Shown here: in pieces, positions 25,270 to 39,206 of the stretch
How the letters are laid out: every line of letters starts with the position of its first letter
Position numbering within the stretch: the first letter of the stretch is position 1
NCBI GenBank assembly: GCA_034190875.2
Contig: CM067357.1
Span: 16,624,676 to 16,688,675, forward strand
Origin: Urechis unicinctus
Lineage: Eukaryota; Annelida; Polychaeta; Xenopneusta; Urechidae
Direction of reading: 5' to 3'
DNA: 64,000 nucleotides
Translations under genes and position numbers: made by a program
Notes under the pieces: model-generated
Databases searched by the model: none
What the model was told of the DNA's origin: nothing
The model's input: the letters and a program-made list of their open reading frames with translations, nothing else

Positions 25270-27420
25270 ATATACATATATATAATCATAAAATATGTTT
25301 TGTTCCCATAAAGTCTGCATGCATATGCAGCTGCCACAGAAAACCTCGCGGCTGCTGCGAGTTTTAACGTTGGAAGCCACCCCCTTTTGATGGTCCCTTG
25401 GGTTACAAGGCATTGTTTTCATGCGACTGGTCGTTTGAATCTCTGTTATGTATTCTAGCAGAGGCCTCTAAGTGACCCGCCAATAACTCAGTCTTTCTGA
25501 ATTATTGGCAAGCCTGTAGGCGACCAGGCCAGTCGCAGCCATTGCCAATATAATTAACGTCACCTCACATCCGTTTTTTTCATCTCACGTCACACAGAAG
25601 CCGAGGCAAAGCAACGTCCAGACCCTGATATAAGCCGTGATCAGGCATGGTGCAGTGTTGATGCACTCGTGCACACTTAGGTCGTGTTACACCCATTTAC
25701 AACGGTCAAATAAGCAATTCGCTGAATTTTGTATTTGTTGATGTTATAGCCTTTAATATGTATCCATCTATCGGTATGGTGTCCATCATAGTCACCACTA
25801 GGTTGCTGATGCACTCAGTGAAGATCCTGCTGCTAACTAGGCGTTTACAAAGTTTAACATGGTGTCGATGGCGTTAAAACAGCGAGCCAATTCTTAAAGA
25901 TGTTCGGCCAATCTGTATCTATTGACGCAAGATAGTTCAAATAGAGCATAGCAACACGCTGTCCTCCAGGGGAATGCTTTTCTGTGTTTAACTTGTTGAA
26001 CATAGATAAATGATCCTAAAAACTTTTGTGCAGTTGCGGTTGACGCCCGTGTTAGTTTGTCGTCTTCTGTCGAAATATGTATGCCCGGCTGCATGTATAT
26101 TGACTACGCACTATATATGTGCCTCGGCATGTGTCTGCTATGAAGACAATGACGTGTATAACATTAGGTGAAGGTGGTGATTTACGATGGTAACACTGGA
26201 AGTTAATATTTTTATTAACCTATAAACTCAACGAGTGAACTCCAAAAGCCATATTATTAATGTTGGTCTGATATCATTAAACTGACATGTCTTGGATGCA
26301 CAGAGTAAACCCAGCCAGCACACTTAGGCATAATCATTGATATAGCGAAATTAAAACATGCTCGTTTTGGAACGTGTCAAGATTAGAGACTGCTGCGCTG
26401 CGTAATATGACTGCTCCCGTTGGCAAAACAGTCGTGTCTTAGCTGCAAGCAAAGTCGTGTTAGTGAAATTTAAATGCGGTAATTATTCTTTGATATATTT
26501 CACGCAACCAGATGTCGCCTTCGATATGTGTGAAGCATGATGTAATCTCTGTAGCAAAAGACGAACAAAATATATATTCGTTTTGTTGAATAAAACAATC
26601 TCGCAAGTGTCAAAGCTGGCGTTAAATATTTTGTTCAGTAAACAAGATTGGCGCTCCTACTGTGCTAGCCAATGATAGCCAAAGTATGGTTGTTTATTGA
26701 TCTGATTGCATTAGGTATGCCGAGAGCGCGATGTATTCTACTTCCAATAGTAGCCGAGACGGGCTAATAGCGTGTAGCCGTTTCATACAGCTGATAGTCT
26801 ATCATATAGTGAAACTGCTACAACCCGGTCCACATGATTAATATTATTGATATATGACGCACGTGTTATTTTCGTTGTTTGTTACGCAATATGGAGCTGT
26901 TGCATCGCAACTCTCCAACATAATCCGCTTGATAAACAGTAAGGCTGTGAGAATGGTGATTATAATAGATCATTTGTTTGCTATTCCTCCTCTCGTAAAC
27001 ATTCGGTTTGAGTACTGAGCCATACTAACGCAAAGCAAAATGTCGTGTTCCTGTAAAACACACTCTTTAAGTGTAAGTGAGTGCAATCGCAGCACATCAT
27101 ATTAATAGCCAAGTGGCAGTATATCATGGTTAAATATGATATCGACAATGTCAATGGATATATAGAATAGTGGTTGGTATCTTTTTCTTTGAATAAGTCA
27201 AGTTATTATTGGCCTCCACCCATATGTGTACATGTGTACTTTTCGCGATAACTGATGATGGCAAATACATAATGCGTCTACTGTTGGCCAAGAAATTGTG
27301 CTAACGCTGCTGGCTAAAATGGCTAAACTCGTGAAACCAGTGTCTTTCTGCGACGGAAAATCCGATGTGCATCTTACAACAAAAACATAAGTATGTGATA
27401 TAATGGTTTTTACATACATA
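25270..27420. other. Intergenic DNA, nothing recognised
   Basis: Unique CpG-normal sequence. Short frames such as 25894-26094 on the minus strand show no family signature. Confidence 0.5.
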
Positions 27421-27497
27421 AATATAAATACATAAATAAATATTTATATATATATATTTATATATATATATATATGCATATATATATCTATCTATAA

Positions 27498-27528
<31 letters not shown>

Positions 27529-27601
27529 CATATATATATATATACATATATATAAATATATGAAAATATAATTATATCTATATATACATAGATTTTATAT
27601 A

Positions 27602-27690
<89 letters not shown>
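27421..27690. repeat. AT-rich simple-repeat block ending in a pure (AT)n run
   Basis: Imperfect ATA/TAT repeats to about 27606, then a pure AT run to 27690, followed by a purine-rich AAG/GAAA stretch to about 27750. Confidence 0.9.
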
Positions 27691-27695
<5 letters not shown>

Positions 27696-27759
27696 GTAGA
27701 AGGAAGAAAAAGAAGGAAATAGAGAAAAAGAAGCTAAAAAAAAAAAACAGCCTTATAGA

Positions 27760-28120
27760 GGAGTTGAAAAGTCATAATTATCAACTAAAATGTTAGAAAT
27801 GAGTAACTTTAATGTAATAATTTTTGGAAAAAAAACACAACACTTGCTTCTGTTCCAAATGTATCCCAGCACATATCTTCGCTTGATTCAACATATTAAA
27901 TGGCCAGATGTGACATTTACAGTGATAATGAAATAACTCTTGATTGTTTATGTATCTTTGTGTCACATTTAAAACTTATTCAATATACAATTCAACTTTG
28001 AATGCAATATGTTATTTCATTTTTTTATAATGATGAAATCGTCTCAGTGGCTATAGTGCAGTGAATCAAAGAAATAGATATTCTCTGTCCGTCAGAGCTA
28101 AATGGGTATAAGCAGGGCAA
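27760..28120. other. Non-coding spacer
   Basis: AT-rich unique DNA between the AT block and the 30-bp minisatellite. No feature seen. Confidence 0.5.
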
Positions 28121-28124
28121 CCTA

Positions 28125-28615
28125 CTCTATACATGCAACAGAGATGTTACTGCAATGTATAAATGTAACAGACATGTGACTGCAATATATACATGTGAAA
28201 GACATGTAACTGCCATACAAACATGTAAAAGACAAGTGACTGCAATATATTCATTTTGCAGACATGTGACTGCAATATATACATTTATTCACCAAATTAC
28301 AAGTATATACATGTCACTCCAATATATACAACGAACAGACATGTCACTTCAATGTATACATGTAACAAACATGTCAGTTCAATTTCAGGTTGTGCACACC
28401 TGTCAAATGACAAGTATAGTCACTCCAATATATACATGTAAAAGACATGTGAGTTAAATTTAAGGTTGTATACACCTGTCAAATGACAAGTATAGACATA
28501 TCACTCAAATATATGCATGTAACAGACATTTCACTCCAATATATACATGTAATAGATATGCCAGTTCTATTTTTTTTTTGTATACACCTGTCAAATGACA
28601 AGTATACCAATATAA
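28125..28615. repeat. About 30-bp minisatellite with higher-order structure
   Basis: The basic unit reads ACATGTAACAGACATGTGAC followed by TGCAATATAT or a CTCCAATATAT variant. About ten units are visible. In the right half a longer block with GTTGTRYACACCTGTCAAAT and GACAAGTATA recurs three times, at about 28390, 28465 and 28580. So the array has a second level of about 100 bases. Confidence 0.8.
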
Positions 28616-28619
28616 ATAC

Positions 28620-29720
28620 ACGACAATAATATCCCAATTAACGCCCAATTTATATTGGATTCTGCATTAACCATTCAAAACAGGTTTATAATTGGAATAA
28701 AGGCCGCTAGCATTCACGTCTAAGCATACCGGTGCTTGCACATTGTAGCGCTAGGTGTTATATTTACTTCTTCAACTGTTCAATAATGCCGCGAATCAAT
28801 TATTTGACCTCTGGCATTGTCTGAAAAACGTTTCTAATGAGTTCGAACGGGAGCAAGTTAGGTAGACTGTATTTGTTAATACAGTGCACTGTATAACGTC
28901 GGCCAAATGTGGCTATAAACACCAGTGAGATCTAGGAAACCCATCCCATTCCCAAACAAGTGATGCTTCGCAATTGTGTTTGCCCTTCGACCAAAATGAG
29001 GATCAATCACGCGGTGTCTGTCTGTTATTGTGGCCGAAAGTATGGTGCTGCTTTGCGGTGCATTCAAATTGGCAAACCTTATAGGGTATTATGCGCAAAT
29101 TCTGCGACTGACGTTTAAACCTTCAGAATAAAGACTATCATCATGACCGGACCAAGTCTATAATTGTTGACGTATTGTGCTACTCATTCTAGGCAATTAC
29201 TTCCTCGAATTCAAAATATGCTATTGCAACTGCAACACTGTGTGACAATGTCACTTACATGTAGAACCTTGTTATTTAGGACGTCGTAGATCAGTCATTA
29301 TTATTTTTCAGCTTATCTTGTCTCATATTTTTGATAACACATCTGGTCGAAACTGAATAAAGAATATGCGTACGTCGGTCATAACGCGTTATAACGGTAT
29401 TACAAAACAAGTCTCGATAAAAATTTACACGGAATGCATAAATTACTTAATAAACTGTAGCATAAGATATTACACCGAATTCTATGCACTATGTTCGTGT
29501 GTACCACAATGACACCAATACGGCAAATGTGTCATCGCCAACAACCAACGAATGTTAGTTTACAATATTCTGCCATATGGATCTGCATCAGCAGTCTTAG
29601 CACAATTTTTTCAACCCTATAAACTGCTATTATCAAGCATTCCAATGCCTCGTTTATCTCTAAAGGGCACAGTGCTATGATATTCTAAGGTTCATTGGTT
29701 TTGAGTGACGATACTTTTGA
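28620..29720. other. Intergenic DNA, nothing recognised
   Basis: Unique sequence up to the left edge of the large tandem duplication. Confidence 0.5.
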
Positions 29721-29722
29721 CA

Positions 29723-32288
29723 AATAAATATGAAAACATCGTGTTTTATTTGCAAGCGAACACAGAATGGATTTTCGCAGATCAATTATGTCACAAATGA
29801 ACGGTTCTATGGCGTCCACGTATCTCTGAAATTAACAACGCACTGCCTGTCACTCGCCTTTAGTTAGAGCGACGTGTCTTCTTGTTTGACTCGAATTGGA
29901 AGAAATTGCCAACGCTCAAACAGCAACATAAATCGTATAAAAAGAGTCTGTACCGAGCTGCATGCTTGCCGCAGATCGACAACCAGTTAACAACGTCACA
30001 CCAAACCAATGGCTGCAAATATCAGATCGGCCCCGGACCAAGCGTTCGTAGGAAAATCATCGTAATCATAACTATAGCTGTCTTTGAAATCGTGCAATAT
30101 TCAATAAATGTTCATGATACTCATATCACGTTACTTGGCTTGAGTGTTACTACAAGCAGATATATCGTACAAGAAATGCATCAAAATAAGCACATAAAAG
30201 AGCACAAGTAAACACTATTCAAGCAATATTTTATTGCCGTGGTAAAACCCATCGTCTGTGCTGGCATAATGCGATCCAAGACTGTCACTTATAAAAACAT
30301 TATTACAAAATTAAACATATTCCAGATACACGTCATTCTGATACACTCATTTATAATAAAATGAGAGCAAAATTACGATGGTTTAGGCACGGTGATACCA
30401 TTAATGTTTGCAACCCACTTAACGGCGAGATGTTTCTCACCTGCTCGTTTGTGATTGACGCTCGTTCGGTCATTGAATTTCCAAACATGTTTGAGAAACA
30501 AAACAAGAAATAGAATCCATCTTTTCACGATCAAACATTTAATATTACTTTGCATTGTAGTTAATATGGGGCCTGTCTTCAGCTATTATGCCGATTTCAA
30601 ATCCAACCAATGAATCTTAGGTGCCATATATATCTTTTCGAGTGGAAGTTAAGGGCCCAGACATTGGTGATATTTGTCTATTGATTGATGATCAGAGAGA
30701 GGCCTTTCTCTTGTGATGGACCCACCGATACTGTCCACTGCCGTATGTGTACCCATTTATAGAATAGGTTTCCGAGTAAACATCAACTGGAATCATGCTC
30801 CCTTCTCTTAATAAGTAGCAGTATCACATCATATATAGTTCTTTATGAACTGAGAAATATGCCGGAAATGGTAACCTTGAGTATACCGCTGAATGGAAAA
30901 GAATATTCATTTAATAAATTGACTATCAACAAGTCAGACCACAGTGTTCAAGCTACGCAATTGTTAGACCACAGCTCCCTCGCCTGCTTTGGATTTAATT
31001 TGACTTTTGGGTCGTCGTCTGTATGACGCCCCACGATCTTACAAGCAGAACCCACTGATGAGTTTGCGAATCAAAGATGACACCGAAGCAATGAAGGAAA
31101 TATAGAGCTATTACTTTTCACTCCTATTCATGTCCACTCAACGCAGTAGACTACATCTATACCAGCTTATTATATTATGATCAATCGGATTGGGGTATAC
31201 TTGACACATCTCATCGATTGAGCTTTATGTGTGCAATGGTTCTAAGGGAGAGTGATATGTGATATTGCGTGTTGACCGTAATATGCTTGTCACATAATCA
31301 ATTGCACCAAGTAACCTCTTATGTTGGACCATTGTGGATAATGGCATTTCATCCGCATTCGCCATTTTCTGAAGACATAATTTATAGAATGACAATGCTG
31401 TTGCTGAACATCAAAATAATCTAGCCTTAGTAAACATGTTTCGCAGAACAAATGCCATTTATTTCCGGCAAATTGCTGATTCATTACAATAGTTAAAATT
31501 CTCATGGCGTACTGGAGACATTTAAGGGGTTCCTTGTGCGCAAGAAGCAAGGTCATTTCGGTACATGTTATTGACAACAAAGGCCGCAATCATACACTGG
31601 ACCAAAGCAACTGACGACTAGATTTTATTTGTTGGGCTGTTTGGCAATATGGTCGTGTTAACATGACTATGCGATACTATTACATATGCACACATAACTA
31701 TTATCATAATTGGCTGTAATTGACTGGCATTTGTGGCAGCGTAGTTGTTTATTTCGCCTTCGAATGAGTTTCTTGCTCAATATTGTCAGCATGCTATCAA
31801 TAAACATGACTATTGAAAATAGTCTCACTCATGTATTTAATTTATTCAGACTATAGCTGTGTACTCCTATATTGTACCAGGCAACGTCACTACAACATTT
31901 CTTTGTTTTTGTACTGTCAATATATTTGCTATGCTCGGTGAATAATGTCACTGAGGTCTGTACATTGTGCATACAAATCAAATGTAATATGAATTATAGG
32001 TTTGCTGAAGTCGTTAGGGGGACATCAATGCTTTTGGATCAAATGAATCAATGAGTTTTTGCCTAATTAATAATGAAAAGCAACCAACTTATTAGCGTGG
32101 TTCTCGTATGCACGCAGTTCCTGATCTTTTACGCGCAAAATACGCTGATATATACATCGTATATTACGCTCATCTGAAATATTTTACATTGGTTATTATA
32201 TACGATGTTGATAATACTCGGGGTATCCTGATTGTTAACGACAACGCATGTTTTACTGCGTTTAACCAGTTTCTCTGCAATCGATACA

Positions 32289-32327
<39 letters not shown>

Positions 32328-32382
32328 TATATATATATAGATATATATATATATAGAGATATATAGAGATAGATATAGAGAT

Positions 32383-32421
<39 letters not shown>

Positions 32422-32519
32422 TATATATATATATATATATATCTCTATATAGAGATATATATCTATATATATATCTATATATATATATATATATCTCTCT
32501 CTATATATATCTCTATATA

Positions 32520-32597
<78 letters not shown>

Positions 32598-34502
32598 TAT
32601 TTGACTGCTTCTACAGATTTAGGTCATTTAGCAAATGCCAATTGCCGCAATCATTCACCTGACACATGATTTAGCTTTATACACGGTATAAATATACTCG
32701 CTTTAATTGAAAAGAGATTCGTGCCACTAAGTTACAATAAAGTAGATTTGCCAGCAGCAACACTTTGTCCCTGTATTCAGACGGATGCGTATATAGAAAC
32801 ATGCATTGGTACGAAAAAGGGTTTAATGCCCGAGGCAATCAGGAGCACTAATGTCATTTACGTCGACTGTGGCGGTGAATATTGTACAATCAATTAGATT
32901 GGCTAAATTGAGAATTTAGCGCTTGCGCTTTTATAATCTAAGGTACCTTGTTTACCCACAAAGAGTGATACCGACAATTGGCTGACCTTCGATTAAATGG
33001 GATTTCAGTCAGGGTGGTGCCAGTCTGTGATTGTTCCCCCGCGGAGGAAGTGCGGCATGGCGATGAATTCGAATTGGTATTTTTTTCGTGGTAATATCTG
33101 CTTTTGATACGTTAAGATTTGAAACCCTTTGGAGAATGTGTATTTTCGTGGATGGATACATATTAATATCGTACGTAGAAGAGGCTGTGCGTGTCTTGTT
33201 GCTGCATGTTCAATAAGCTGTTATTCCTAAGCCATTACTTGCGTCAATGTGCCAATGTGCCTTGATTGATTGAGACTCTGTAGTGAATACTTACACAGAA
33301 GATCAACATTTATACTCTTAGCGTACGTAGAGCATAAGGATGACGACTACTACCATCCCCATAAGGTTTATTATTGTAAAACCTCCATCTGTATAGTGCG
33401 CATATACCAACGACGCTGCGCTGAGACAGAAGGTTCCTTATATCGTCCTATTATGAGGCATAGGTTCTGCTAATAACATGCACGGTCGGCTAGGTTGTTT
33501 TCACCTCTCTCAATTATTCGGCTGCGGAAAGCGTTGTAATGGGTCTTGCTATTGATTAGAGGTTCTGCCGAATATCAATAGCAGTTACCCCGAGCACTAA
33601 TTAAACTTTTGGAGGCTACTCTCTATCATTTCTGGAACGATTACTAGGTGGTAGAACTTAACAGTGTTGAAAATCGTCAACGTTTGCTCTGTTAATGTTA
33701 GTATATCTTTGTTTATGCCAACGTTTAACACTCCGTTACGTAGCGTTTCTAGCCTGCGCGAAGAATGTAGTATATTTCGGTTGCTCCACGATACGATACC
33801 ACTGTTTAATTTTATTTCATAAAAGTGATGGTTTTTTTACAAACGCTTGAAATATTATTGCGCTCTAAATAACAACTCGCCATCTTGAATTGCTTGAGCA
33901 TGAACCAATAATCCATCTAAGCTGAAGCATTAATACAGAGAATGAAAATGTCAACCAGACGAGACCAATGATTAATGTGAGGCTTATTTTCTAGCATCGG
34001 GTTTAGATTGCCAATTCAATATGTAGGTCTAGATTCAAACATTATTGCTTAGTTGAACTTTGCTTTATCACTACATTAACTTCTGTGACATCATTCTGAT
34101 CAGAACCCTCTATATCACATGACCAGACGTTTAGGCATTGATTGACTTAGTGATTTACATTGGACTTGGACGGCATGAAGCGTAATAGGGTGTGGTAGCA
34201 TGACCTCATTTATATACATCAACATTGATCGATGCGCCGTTTCGAGATGAATCTGATTTCACCGACTGATTGGCTGATTGGGGCTTATCTAATTAAGGTT
34301 CGTTATATATCGCAGTCGTAATCGCTCTGACATCCATCCTCTTCATAATAATCATCACTGAATGATGGCGCTTTGGGTTTCGTAATTTATATTGGTTGAC
34401 ATAAGTCATTTATGAAATGAACTCCGATGCAGAGTGTCATAATTCAGAGATAAGAACAGATAAGTATTGGACTATATATACAATTGAATAAATAATGAAT
34501 CA
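29723..34502 (+). repeat. Large tandem unit, copy A (about 4.78 kb)
   Basis: Starts near TAAATATGAAAACATCG and ends where copy B repeats the same sequence. It is the most divergent of the three copies: it has small indels relative to B and C (GTCGTCGTC versus GTCGTC near 31013, GTAGGAAAATC versus GTAAATACAAGG near 30050) and its own versions of scattered bases. Short frames repeat in each copy, for example about 30 kb plus and 31290-31589 minus. I recognise no protein family and none has convincing splice borders, so the unit looks non-coding. Confidence 0.9.
32291..32593. repeat. AT/GATA-type simple repeat inside copy A
   Basis: Alternating AT with AGAGAT and CTCT interruptions. The corresponding tract in copy B (37076-37296) is a purer and shorter AT run. 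The tract length difference accounts for much of the 4780 versus 4704 base spacing of the copies. Confidence 0.9.
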
Positions 34503-37103
34503 TGTAAATATGAAAACATCGTGTTTTATTTGCAAGCGAACACAGAATGGATTTTCGCAGATCAATTATGTCACAAATGAACGGTTCTATGGCGTCCACG
34601 TATCTCTGAAATTAACAACGCACTGCCTGTCACTCGCCTTTAGTTAGAGCGACGTGTCTTCTTGTTTGACTCGAATTGGAAGAAATTGTCAACGCTCAAA
34701 CAGCAACATAAATCGTATAAAAAGAGTCTGTACCGAGCTGCATGCTTGCCGCAGATCGACCACCAGTTAACAAGGTCACACCAAACCAATGACTGCAAAT
34801 ATCAGATCGGCCCCGGACCAAGCGTTCGTAAATACAAGGAAAATCATCGTAATTATAACTATAGCTATCTTTGAAATCGTGCAATATTCAATAAATGTTC
34901 ATGATACTCATATCACGTTACTTGGCTTGAGTGTTACTACAAGCAGATATATCGTACAAGAAATGCATCAAAATAAGCACATAAAAGAGCACAAGTAAAC
35001 ACTATTCAAGCAATATTTTATTGCCGTGGTAAAACCCATCGTCTGTGCTGGCATAATGCGATCCAAGACTGTCACTTATAAAAACATTATTACAAAAATT
35101 AAACATATTCCAGATACACGTCATTCTGATACACTCATTTATAATAAAATGAGAGCAAAATAACGACGATTAAGGCACGGTGATACCATTAATGTTTGCA
35201 ACCCACTAAACCGCAAGATGTTTCTCACCTGCTCGTTTGTGATTGACGCTCGTTCGGTCATTGAATTTCCAAACATGTTTGAGAAACAAAACAAGAAATA
35301 GAATCCATCTTTTCACGATCAAACATTTAATATTACTTTGCATTGTAGTTAATATGGGGCCTGTCTTCAGCTATTATGCCGATTTCAAATCCAACCAATG
35401 AATCTTAGGTGCCATATATATCTTTTCGAGTGGAAGTTAAGGGCCCAGACATTGGTGATATTTGTCTATTGATTGATGATCAGAGAGAGGCCTTTCTCTT
35501 GTGATGGACCCACCGATACTGTCCACTGCCGTATGTGTACCCATTTATAGAGTAGGTTTCCGAGTAAACATCAACTGGAATCATGCTCCCTTCTCTTAAT
35601 AAGTAGCAGTATCACATCATATATAGTTCTTTATGAACTGAGAAATATGCCGGAAATGGTAACCTTGAGTATACCGCTGAATGGAAAAGAATATTCATTT
35701 AATAAATTGACTATCAACAAGTCAGACCACAGTGTTCAAGCTACGCAATTGTTAGACCACAGCTCCCTCGCCTGCTTTGGATTTAATTTGACTTTTGGGT
35801 CGTCTGTATGACGCCCCACGATCTTACAAGCAGAACCCACTGATGAGTTTGCGAATCAAAGATGACACCGAAGCAATGAAGGAAATATAGAGCTATTACT
35901 TTTCACTCCTATTCTTGTCCATTCAACGCAGTAGACTACATCTATATCAGCTTATTATATTATGATCAATCGGATTGGGGTTTACTTGACACATCTCATC
36001 GATTGAGCTTTATGTGTGCAATGGTTCTAAGGGAGAGTGATATGTGATATTGCGTGTTGACCGTAATATGCTTGTCACATAATCAATTGCACCAAGTAAC
36101 CTCTTATGTTGGACCATTGTGGATAATGGCATTTCATCCGCATTCGCCATTTTCTGAAGACATAATTTATAGAATGACAATGCTGTTGCTGAACATCAAA
36201 ATAATCTAGCCTTAGTAAACATGTTTCGCAGAACAAATGCCATTTATTTCCGGCAAATTGCTGATTCATTACAATAATTAAAATTCTCATGGCGTACTGG
36301 AGACATTTAAGGGGTTCCTTGTGCGCAAGAAGCAAGGTCATTTCGGTACATGTTATTGACAACAAAGGCCGCAATCATACACTGGACCAAAGCAACTGAC
36401 GACTAGATTTTATTTGTTGGGCTGTTTGGCAATATGGTCGTGTTAACATGACTATGTGATACTATTACATATGCACACATAACTATTATCATAATTGGCT
36501 GTAATTGACTGGCATTTGTGGCAGCGTAGTTGTTTATTTCGCCTTCGAATGAGTTTCTTGCTCAATATTGTCAGCATGCTATCAATAAACATGACTATTG
36601 AAAATAGTCTCACTCATGTATTTAATTTATTCAGACTATAGCTGTGTACTCCTATATTGTACCAGGCAACGTCACTACAAACATTTCTTTGTTTTTGTAC
36701 TGTCAATATATTTGCTATGCTCGGTGAATAATGTCACTGAGGTCTGTACATTGTGCATACAAATCAAATGTAATATGAATTATAGGTTTGCTGAAGTCGT
36801 TAGGGGGACATCAATGCTTTTGGATCAAATGAATCAATGAGTTTTTGCCTAATTAATAATGAAAAGCAACCAACTTATTAGCGTGGTTCTCGTATGCACG
36901 CAGTTCCTGATCTTTTACGCGCAAAATACGCTGATATATACATCGTATATTACGCTCATCTGAAATATTTTACATTGGTTATTATATACGATGTTGATAA
37001 TACTCGGGGTATCCTGATTGTTAACGACAACGCATGTTTTACTGCGTTAACCAGTTTCTCTGCAATCGATACAGGATATATATATATATATATATAGATA
37101 TAT

Positions 37104-37202
<99 letters not shown>

Positions 37203-37206
37203 TATA

Positions 37207-37300
<94 letters not shown>

Positions 37301-39206
37301 TTTGACTGCTTCTACAGATTTTGGTCATTTAGCAAATGCCAATTGCCGCAATCATTCACCTGACACATGATTTAGCTTTATACACGGTATAAATATACAC
37401 GCTTTAATTGAAAAGAGATTCGTGCCACTAAGTTACAATAAAGTAGATTTGCCAGCAGCAACACTTTGTCCCTGTATTCAGACGGATGCGTATATAGAAA
37501 CATGCATTGGTACGAAAAAGGGTTTAATGCCCGAGGCAATCAGGAGCACTAATGTCATTTACGTCGACTGTGGCGGTGAATATTGTACAATCAATTAGAT
37601 TGGCTAAATTGAGAATTTAGCGCTTGCGCTTTTATAATCTAAGGTAACGTACCTTGTTTACCCACAAAGAGTGATACCGACAATTGGCTGACCTTCGATT
37701 AAATGGAATTTCAGTCAGGGTGGTGCCAGTCTGTGATTGTTCCCGCGGAGGAAGTGCGGCATGGCGATGAATTCGAATTGGTATTTTTTTTCGTGGTAAT
37801 ATCTGCTTTTGATACGTTAACATTTGAAACCCTTTGGAGAATGTGTATTTTCGTGGATGGATACATATTAATATCGTACGTAGAAGAGGCTGTGCGTGTC
37901 TTGTTGCTGCATGTTCAATAAGCTGTTATTCCTAAGCCATTACTTGCGTCAATGTGCCAATGTGCCTTGATTGATTGAGACTCTGTATGAATACTTACAC
38001 AGAAGATCAACATTTATACTCTTAGCGTACGTAGAGCATAAGGATGACGACTACTACCATCCTTTAAGGTTTATTATTGTAAAACCTCCATCTGTATAGT
38101 GCGCATATACCAAAGACGCTGCGCTGAGACAGAAGGTTCCTTATATCGTCCTATTATGAGGCATAGGTTCTGCTAATAACATGCACGGTCGGCTAGGTTG
38201 TTTGCGCCTCTCTCAATTATTCGGCTGCGGAAAGCGTTGTAATGGTTCTTGCTATTGATTAGAGGTTCTGCCGAATATCAATAGCAGTTACCCCGAGCAC
38301 TAATTAAACTTTTGGAGGCTACTCTCTATCATTTCTGGAACGATTACTAGGTGGTAGAACTTAACAGTGTTGAAAATCGTCAACGTTTGCTCTGTTAATG
38401 TTGGTATATCTTTGTTTATGCCAACGTTTAACACTCCGTTACGTAGCGTTTCTAGCCTGCGCGAAGAATGTAGTATATTTCGGTTGCTCCACGATACGAT
38501 ACCACTGTTTAATTTTATTTCATAAAAGTGATGGTTTTTTTACACAAACGCTTGAAATATTATTGCGCTCTAAATAACAACTCGCCATCTTGAATTGCTT
38601 GAGCATGAACCAATAATCCATCTAAGCTGAAGCATTAATACAGAGAATGAAAATGTCAACCAGACGAGACCAATGATTAATGTGAGGCTTATTTTCTAGC
38701 ATCGGGTTTAGATTGCCAATTCAATATGTAGGTCTAGATTCAAACATTATTGCTTAGTTGAACTTTGCTTTATCACTACATTAACTTCTGTGACATCATT
38801 CTGATCAGAACCCTCTATATCACATGACCAGACGTTTAGGCATTGATTGACTTAGTGATTTACATTGGACTTGGACGGCATGAAGCGTAATAGGGTGTGG
38901 TAGCATAATCTCATTTATATACATCAACATTGATCGATGCGCCGTTTCGAGATGAATCTGATTTCACCGACTGATTGGCTGATTGGGGCTTATCTAATTA
39001 AGGTTCGTTTATATCGCAGTCGTAATCGCTCTGACATCCATCCTCTTCATAATAATCATCACTGAATGATGGCGCTTTGGGTTTCGTAATTTATATTGGT
39101 TGACATAAGTCATTTATGAAATGAACTCCGATGCAGAGTGTCATAATTCAGAGATAAGAACAGATAAGTATTGGACTATATATACAATTGAACAAATAAT
39201 GAATCA
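34503..39206 (+). repeat. Large tandem unit, copy B (about 4.70 kb)
   Basis: Nearly identical to copy A apart from its simple-repeat tract, and even closer to copy C. The landmark TGAAAACATCGTG begins at 29731, 34511 and 39215, so spacings are 4780 and 4704. Copy B has private changes (CTTGTCCATTCAAC near 35914, ATGTGATAC near 36456) where A and C agree, so the copies form a mosaic rather than a simple series. Confidence 0.92.
37076..37296. repeat. (AT)n microsatellite inside copy B
   Basis: A long AT run with a few GATA steps at its left and centre. It is the counterpart of 32291-32593. Confidence 0.93.

Noticed and set aside
28125-28615. CRISPR-like array
   Set aside because: Repeats are contiguous, variable and without unique spacers, and the DNA is eukaryotic.
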